Assembly (NCBI GenBank): GCA_964550025.1
Contig: CAZJYI010000006.1
Coordinates: 62,001 to 126,000 of the forward strand
Source of the DNA: CAZJYI01 sp964550025
GTDB lineage: Bacteria; Verrucomicrobiota; Kiritimatiellia; UBA8416; CAYOBW01
Length of the DNA stretch: 64,000 bases
Reading direction: 5' to 3'
In this document: one piece after another, positions 59,920 through 64,000 of the stretch
Layout of the letters: every line of letters starts with the position of its first letter
Numbering within the stretch: position 1 is the first letter of the stretch
Translations under genes and position numbers: made by a program
Notes under the pieces: generated by a model
Told to the model about the DNA's origin: nothing
Databases searched by the model: none
What the model saw: only the letters and a program-made list of their open reading frames with translations

Positions 59920-60949
59920 GTGGATCCCTCGCGGCCGGAGATGCCGTGCTTGCGGGGTTCCCCGTCCGGGCCGATTCGACGGCTGCCAGCACTACCGCCA
60001 GGTTGCGCAGTCCGTTCTCTCCGTCGGTCTCGGGGCGTTCTCCGGTGCGGATACACCGGGCAAACTCGGCCATCTGCTCGACGACGGCGGGCATCGGGGC
60101 AGTTACATCGGCGGCCGGCGCCACGGCTTCGTGGACCTCCCCGTCTTCCCAGGAATCCGCCGTTAGCGTGAGGCCCCCGAGCTCGTTGTAGACCGCGTTC
60201 TTCTTCGTGCCGTAGACCCTGATCCAATGCGAGAAACTGGAGAGATAGGTAGAGCCGAGATAGCCGCGCAGTCCCGACTCGAAGTCCAACAGCGTTGCCG
60301 TCACGCAGGGCATCTCCACCTGCAGCCCTTTGCTGTCCTGCCAGCTCAACACCCGGCTGACCCGTCCAAAGAGATACTGCAGGGCATCAATGACGTGAAT
60401 GCCAATCTGGATCAGTGTTCCGCCCGGGCATTCCCCCTCGCGCCCGCGCCAGTCTCCTTCGGCGATCTTCAGGCCGGTGGGGGTGCAGTAGTTGGCTTCC
60501 ACCAGGCGGACGTCGCCCAGCGCGCCGGATGCCAGGATCTCCTTCAGTTTTCGCAACGCGGGCTCGCGGCGGGTTTGGTGTTCCACGGCCAGGACCACGT
60601 GGTTACGGGCGCAGACGTCAATCATCCGCCTTGCCGCGGCAAGGGTCGTCGCAATGGGCTTGGTGACGAAGACGTGTTTGCCGTTCGAGGCGGCCCGGAT
60701 CACATCATCCTCGTGGGCCGTGTTGGCGCTCATAACAACCACGCCGTCAAGCCCGTCGTCGTCAAGCAGTTCCCGGTGCCGTGCGCACGCCTTGCAGCCG
60801 TACTCCGCTGCGAAGGCTCCCCGGGTGTCTGAATGTCGGGAGTAGCAGTGCGTGATTCGCACGTCGGGAAGCCGGTCGACCGCCAGGAAGATCTGCCGGC
60901 TCCAGTTTCCCAGGCCGACGACGCCAAGATGGATTTCATTGTTCGACAT
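59906..60949 (-). CDS. Gfo/Idh/MocA oxidoreductase
   Basis: 347 residues, cytoplasmic. Rossmann motif LGVVGLGNWSRQIF; the lysine motif is KHVFVTKPIATTL; GGTLIQIGIHVIDALQYLFG is the C-domain active-site segment with its catalytic Asp and His. The last 14 bp overlap the FAD oxidoreductase gene and the two read in the same direction, so they are co-expressed. An NAD-linked sugar oxidation followed by a flavin-linked step is a reasonable reading. Confidence 0.9.
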   Translation of the reverse strand: MSNNEIHLGVVGLGNWSRQIFLAVDRLPDVRITHCYSRHSDTRGAFAAEYGCKACARHRELLDDDGLDGVVVMSANTAHEDDVIRAASNGKHVFVTKPIATTLAAARRMIDVCARNHVVLAVEHQTRREPALRKLKEILASGALGDVRLVEANYCTPTGLKIAEGDWRGREGECPGGTLIQIGIHVIDALQYLFGRVSRVLSWQDSKGLQVEMPCVTATLLDFESGLRGYLGSTYLSSFSHWIRVYGTKKNAVYNELGGLTLTADSWEDGEVHEAVAPAADVTAPMPAVVEQMAEFARCIRTGERPETDGENGLRNLAVVLAAVESARTGNPASTASPAARDPLESR

Positions 60950-61026
60950 AGTCTCCAGCCGGATCAGGACCTCTTTCTTCTACCTGCCCACAAGCAGGCA
61001 TGAACTGCACGGATTCCCACTCTCTG

Positions 61027-61078
61027 TCTTTATCTTCGTCTTTGCCCTCATCTCTCTCTACGCAGACGAAGGTAAAGA
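61027..61078. repeat. 15-bp inverted repeat upstream of the Gfo/Idh gene
   Basis: TCTTTATCTTCGTCT (61027-61041) and AGACGAAGGTAAAGA (61064-61078), one mismatch, 22-bp loop. It lies about 80 bp before the Gfo/Idh start at 60949 and about 100 bp past the end of the DUF1080 gene. It could be an operator or a transcript-end hairpin; no T-run is seen. The rest of this 228-bp space holds no gene. Confidence 0.5.
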
Positions 61079-61177
61079 TTATGGCGAAGAGAGAAGGGCG
61101 GTGAGTTGTGTGATTTCGTCTGTGCTCTCGTTCTCGTCGTAGTCTTCACCTTCGCCGCCTCGTGGGAAACAGACAGG

Positions 61178-61915
61178 TTACGATTCCGGCGTACTGTCAT
61201 TGACGATCTTCAGCCGGATATCCTTGAACTGCACGACCATGCCGGGATCGTGTATCTGCAGGAGGATCATTCCCTTATCAAGTCGCCTTTCCGGCGGCAG
61301 ATGTTCCGTGAACTCCGAGGCCGGTTTCCCGTTGATGAAGAACTTGAAGGTATTGCCCCGGGCGATGATGTGAACCGTGTTCCAGCCTCCTTTGTGGATG
61401 TCATCTATTGTGACCGCCCCATTGAGCGCGGACTTGCTCGGCTTGTCATTCGCGTCGATTACCAGCCGGTCGCCGCGGAAACAGGCGTGTTCGCGGCGAC
61501 CGGGGGTGTGGAAGTCCCAGGCGCCGAGGATCCTCTTGCCGATCCCCACGTGCCCCAAGTCGGCGTGGTAGCTTTGGAACTGCCGGCGGCCGGTCTCGTC
61601 TCCGCGTGCGCGGATACTGATTCCACTGTTGCCCCTGCCCGGAAAGCGGTAGCTGAGTTTGAGCTCCAGGTCCGCGATCCCGTCCCTTTCGAAAGCCAGG
61701 TAGCCTTTCCCCTTGTTCCCGTCACCGACGATCATTCCGTCTCTCACGGACCAGGCCGGTGCCGTTTTGGCCGGTACGGCGCGCCAACCGTTGAGCGTTT
61801 TGCCGTCGAAGATGGCGGTGAATCCCTCGTCATCCGCTTTCGGTTCCCCGGTTGTCGCAGAGGCGGCGATGCAGACGGTGATTGCCGCCATACAAAGAAA
61901 CAACGCTTTCTTCAT
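61178..61915 (-). CDS. DUF1080 (3-keto-disaccharide hydrolase family) protein
   Basis: 245 residues. Signal peptide ALFLCMAAITVCIAASA. FTAIFDGKTLNGWRAVPAKT is the family start; LELKLSYRFPGRGNSGISIRA and QSYHADLGHVGIGKRILGA follow, with NTFKFFINGKPASEFTE and a C-terminal VVQFKDIRLKIV strand. It is the third gene of the visible series Gfo/Idh - Gfo/Idh - DUF1080 and begins 16 bp past the second Gfo/Idh stop. Likely cleaves the 3-keto-glycoside made by its neighbours. Confidence 0.9.
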   Translation of the reverse strand: MKKALFLCMAAITVCIAASATTGEPKADDEGFTAIFDGKTLNGWRAVPAKTAPAWSVRDGMIVGDGNKGKGYLAFERDGIADLELKLSYRFPGRGNSGISIRARGDETGRRQFQSYHADLGHVGIGKRILGAWDFHTPGRREHACFRGDRLVIDANDKPSKSALNGAVTIDDIHKGGWNTVHIIARGNTFKFFINGKPASEFTEHLPPERRLDKGMILLQIHDPGMVVQFKDIRLKIVNDSTPES

Positions 61916-61931
61916 AGTCTCATGGTCCTCT

Positions 61932-63395
61932 TCACCCGGTCGTCTCCGCGCCGGCGATGACGAACTCCTTCCGGTATGTCTTGGTCATCAGTGCGTTTGC
62001 CGCGCCGGCGTGTGGGCCGGTGAACACTTCCTTCTCAGGATCGAACGCGAGTAACGGCCCGAGAGCGGCCTTCTCCTTCGATATGTCGATTTCGTTGGCA
62101 TCCAAGTGCGCCTGAAAACGCTCAAAGGCGTCTGGCATGCCGCGGTGGCCTTTGAGCTCCTCCACGATCCGGTCGGGCTCCGTCTGCTTTCCCAGCAGGT
62201 GCGAGATATTGCCCATGTGGCAGAGTGAGCTGGAAACGTGACCGTCCGCGATCTCCGCGGTCAGTTCTTCACGCTGGCGGGAACGCACGGCGTCGATGAA
62301 GTTCTGCTGGTGATTCCCCGCGCCGCGTGCCTTGAATTGCTTGATCTTCTTCCCATTGCTGTCATGGGCCGCCCCGCCGCCAAACTCTCCAAAGGCGTAG
62401 TACCCCCCCTCGCAGTGCACGACGTTGCCGCAGCGAATCCCCTTGTAGTGGGCCCGGGTGCGGGTGCCCTTCTTCATCGGCATTCCCGTGACCTCGAACA
62501 GGATGGGGACGGGCGTGTAGTCGAAGAAGAGGATCTGCGTGTTTGCCGTCTCGCCGTCATCATTCCAGCCGAAGCGCCCGCCCATGCTGATGACCGCCGG
62601 CGCCAGCTTGTCTTCCCCGATGGCGAGTCGTGCCATGTTCATGTGATGGATGCCCTGGTTGCCCAGATCCCCGTTGCCGGTGTCCCAGATCCAGTGCCAG
62701 TCGTAGTGCAGCCTGCTACGCATCAGGGGCTTCTTCGGGGCAGGGCCGCACCAGAGGTCGTAATCGATGTGGTTCGGAATCGGAGTGGGCTTTGTCACTC
62801 TGCCGATGCTGCGGCGATTCTCGTAACACAGCCCTCTTGAAAGCACGATCTTCCCGATGTGCCCTTCGCGGATATACGCGAAGCCCTCCTTGCAGCCCTC
62901 ACCCGAGCTGAGCTGCGTCCCGGACTGAACGATGCGATCGTGCTTCCGCGCGGCTTCGATCATCCGTTGACCTTCCCAGATCGTGTGGCAGACCGGCTTC
63001 TCGACATAGATGTCTTTCCCCGCTTCGCAGCCCCATACCGTCACCGGCGCGTGCCAGTGATTACACGAAGCCGTGCAGACGGCATCGATGTCCTTGTCTT
63101 CCAGCAGCTTTCGGTAGTCGGTGTACCTGTCGACCTTCTTGAAGGGCTTCGCTGCCTGCGCCAGGCGCTGACCGTCGGGGTCGCAAAGCGCAACCACTCT
63201 GACCCCCTTCATCTTGTTGAAAACCCCGGCATGCTGGCGGCCCTTGCCGCCGAGACCGACGACGGCGACGCGGATGTCGTTGTTCGCTCCGACCACGTTG
63301 GCCCAGGACGCCGCCGGCCAAACGACCGCCGCTCCCATGCCGCCGGCCACTGCGGCCGACCGCCGGATGAAAGACCTGCGGTTCATTCTCTTCAT
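61932..63395 (-). CDS. Gfo/Idh/MocA oxidoreductase with Tat leader
   Basis: 487 residues. Leader NRRSFIRRSAAVAGGMGAAV is Tat-type (R-R-x-F). VAVVGLGGKGRQHAG is the Rossmann motif and YVEKPVCHTIWEG the EKP motif. In the C-domain GNGDLGNQGIHHMNMARLAIG has the active-site His pair. It begins 2 bp past the stop of another Gfo/Idh gene. It is long for the family and belongs to the Tat-exported group common in PVC bacteria, several of which are thought to oxidise glycans outside the cytoplasm with a tightly bound cofactor. Confidence 0.92.
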   Translation of the reverse strand: MKRMNRRSFIRRSAAVAGGMGAAVVWPAASWANVVGANNDIRVAVVGLGGKGRQHAGVFNKMKGVRVVALCDPDGQRLAQAAKPFKKVDRYTDYRKLLEDKDIDAVCTASCNHWHAPVTVWGCEAGKDIYVEKPVCHTIWEGQRMIEAARKHDRIVQSGTQLSSGEGCKEGFAYIREGHIGKIVLSRGLCYENRRSIGRVTKPTPIPNHIDYDLWCGPAPKKPLMRSRLHYDWHWIWDTGNGDLGNQGIHHMNMARLAIGEDKLAPAVISMGGRFGWNDDGETANTQILFFDYTPVPILFEVTGMPMKKGTRTRAHYKGIRCGNVVHCEGGYYAFGEFGGGAAHDSNGKKIKQFKARGAGNHQQNFIDAVRSRQREELTAEIADGHVSSSLCHMGNISHLLGKQTEPDRIVEELKGHRGMPDAFERFQAHLDANEIDISKEKAALGPLLAFDPEKEVFTGPHAGAANALMTKTYRKEFVIAGAETTG

Positions 63396-63397
63396 GT

Positions 63398-64000
63398 CTA
63401 GCTCTCGGCTTCCCAATTGCGCGGGGGAGGCCCGGAGCGCATCTTGTTTGCCGCCTCGTCGTTCAGGAACTCCTCCTTCTTCGGGTCCCATTTGAGCTTC
63501 CGTCCAAGCACGATCGCAATCACGCCCATGTGCAGTGTGGTCGACACGAGGTGCATGTCCGACGCCTGGTAGGTCGTCGGTTTGCGCGACTTGACGCCGT
63601 CGAGGAAGTCGCGCTGCTCCCGCGGGGGCAGCGGCCAGTGCCGGCTTGTCTCCGGCGTGTAGCGGGTCTTGAGTATCTCCTGGCTGCTGGCTTCCAGCCC
63701 CGCGCTCCATGTCTTGCGGCGGACCCACCCCTTGTCGCCCTCGAACTGGAGGAAGCAGCTATTCGGTTTCCACCCCCTGCCCGGACCGTTCTTTACGCGC
63801 ATCTCAACCCCGTTGGCATAGCGATATGTCAGATCGAAGGAGACGGGCACGTCCGTCTCCATGGCCACGGGTATCTCGCCCGTTCCCTCGACTTCGACGG
63901 CACTGCCGCCGGGCGCGTCGGCGCCGAGCTGAGCGGTGTCGACGAGGTGTGCGCCCATATCGAGTATGGCCCCCTTTGCGTAGTTGCCGATGTTTCGCCA
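63398..64000 (-). CDS. Gfo/Idh/MocA oxidoreductase, C-terminal part (5' end off window)
   Basis: 200 residues visible to the right edge; the frame is open to 64000. ILDMGAHLVDTAQLGAD is the C-domain catalytic segment (D-M-G-x-H), VPVSFDLTYRYANGVEMRV the beta-sheet, and DMHLVSTTLHMGVIAIVLGR with KLKWDPKKEEFLNDE the typical end of the long Tat-exported group. It probably shares substrate and operon with the Gfo/Idh gene that follows by 2 bp. Confidence 0.9.
   Translation of the reverse strand, partial: WRNIGNYAKGAILDMGAHLVDTAQLGADAPGGSAVEVEGTGEIPVAMETDVPVSFDLTYRYANGVEMRVKNGPGRGWKPNSCFLQFEGDKGWVRRKTWSAGLEASSQEILKTRYTPETSRHWPLPPREQRDFLDGVKSRKPTTYQASDMHLVSTTLHMGVIAIVLGRKLKWDPKKEEFLNDEAANKMRSGPPPRNWEAES

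Overview
The window reads as a scaffold from a high-GC, Gram-negative, glycan-degrading bacterium of the PVC assemblage (Lentisphaerota, Kiritimatiellota or planctomycete-like). That placement is inferred from content, because no rRNA or marker gene is present. The supporting traits are many Gfo/Idh/MocA oxidoreductases, DUF1080 proteins, FGly-type sulfatases, PQQ-like beta-propellers, LamG and HZS-alpha-like cytochromes, and Tat-type leaders on secreted enzymes. A run of 100 Ns at 4329-4428 shows that this is scaffolded, probably metagenomic, sequence.

Layout, left to right. 1-5070 is part of a type VI secretion locus: tssA, tssB, tssC and tagJ on the minus strand, then the gap, then the C-terminal part of a second TssC-like sheath gene on the plus strand. 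5071-8760 is a small accessory zone: a 57-bp palindromic repeat array, a Uma2 nuclease-like gene, an antitoxin with a truncated ParE toxin, a decayed polyamine locus (speD with an in-frame stop, frameshifted and truncated speE) and an intact vapBC pair. 8797-13332 is a translationally coupled tripartite efflux operon (TolC, HlyD/MacA-type adaptor, ABC ATPase, FtsX-type permease). 13655-17810 holds a double-FHA membrane protein, a DUF4019 lipoprotein and a tail-anchored protein with a duplicated domain. 18138-26392 holds two large HZS-alpha-like c-type cytochromes around an alkaline-phosphatase-superfamily hydrolase that has Thr where sulfatases have the FGly precursor. 26413-29856 is a single-pass protein with a cytoplasmic metallophosphoesterase and an outer LamG domain. 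29973-49564 is mainly secreted or periplasmic glycan machinery: methyltransferase-like/PQQ fusion, GH32, sulfatase plus acylphosphatase, esterase plus DUF1080, and an operon Gfo/Idh - HEAT/malectin-like - PQQ - EF-hand with a divergent DUF1080 gene. 49920-53378 is a complete ribose/xylose-type sugar ABC importer. 53421-54100 is a second vapBC. 54269-64000 holds further Gfo/Idh genes, a GH95 alpha-L-fucosidase with an inserted discoidin-like domain, an FAD oxidoreductase and a DUF1080 gene.

How the genes may work together (inference): sulfatases, GH95, GH32 and esterase open a sulfated, fucosylated or fructosylated, acylated glycan. The Gfo/Idh and DUF1080 pairs fit the 3-keto-glycoside cleavage route, and the ABC importer takes up a monosaccharide. 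The HZS-alpha-like cytochromes and PQQ-like propellers could take electrons in the periplasm.

The main non-gene signal is a family of short hairpins beginning with GTAG, the layout of REP elements. They occur as a tandem array, as inverted pairs, once inside a 134-bp unit with 20-bp inverted ends, and once alone. No REP-associated transposase is visible in the window. Other dispersed repeats are a GATCCTGTTGATCCTGTC element (two copies) and a GAACATTGAACATCGAAC-type array that runs into the TolC start codon.
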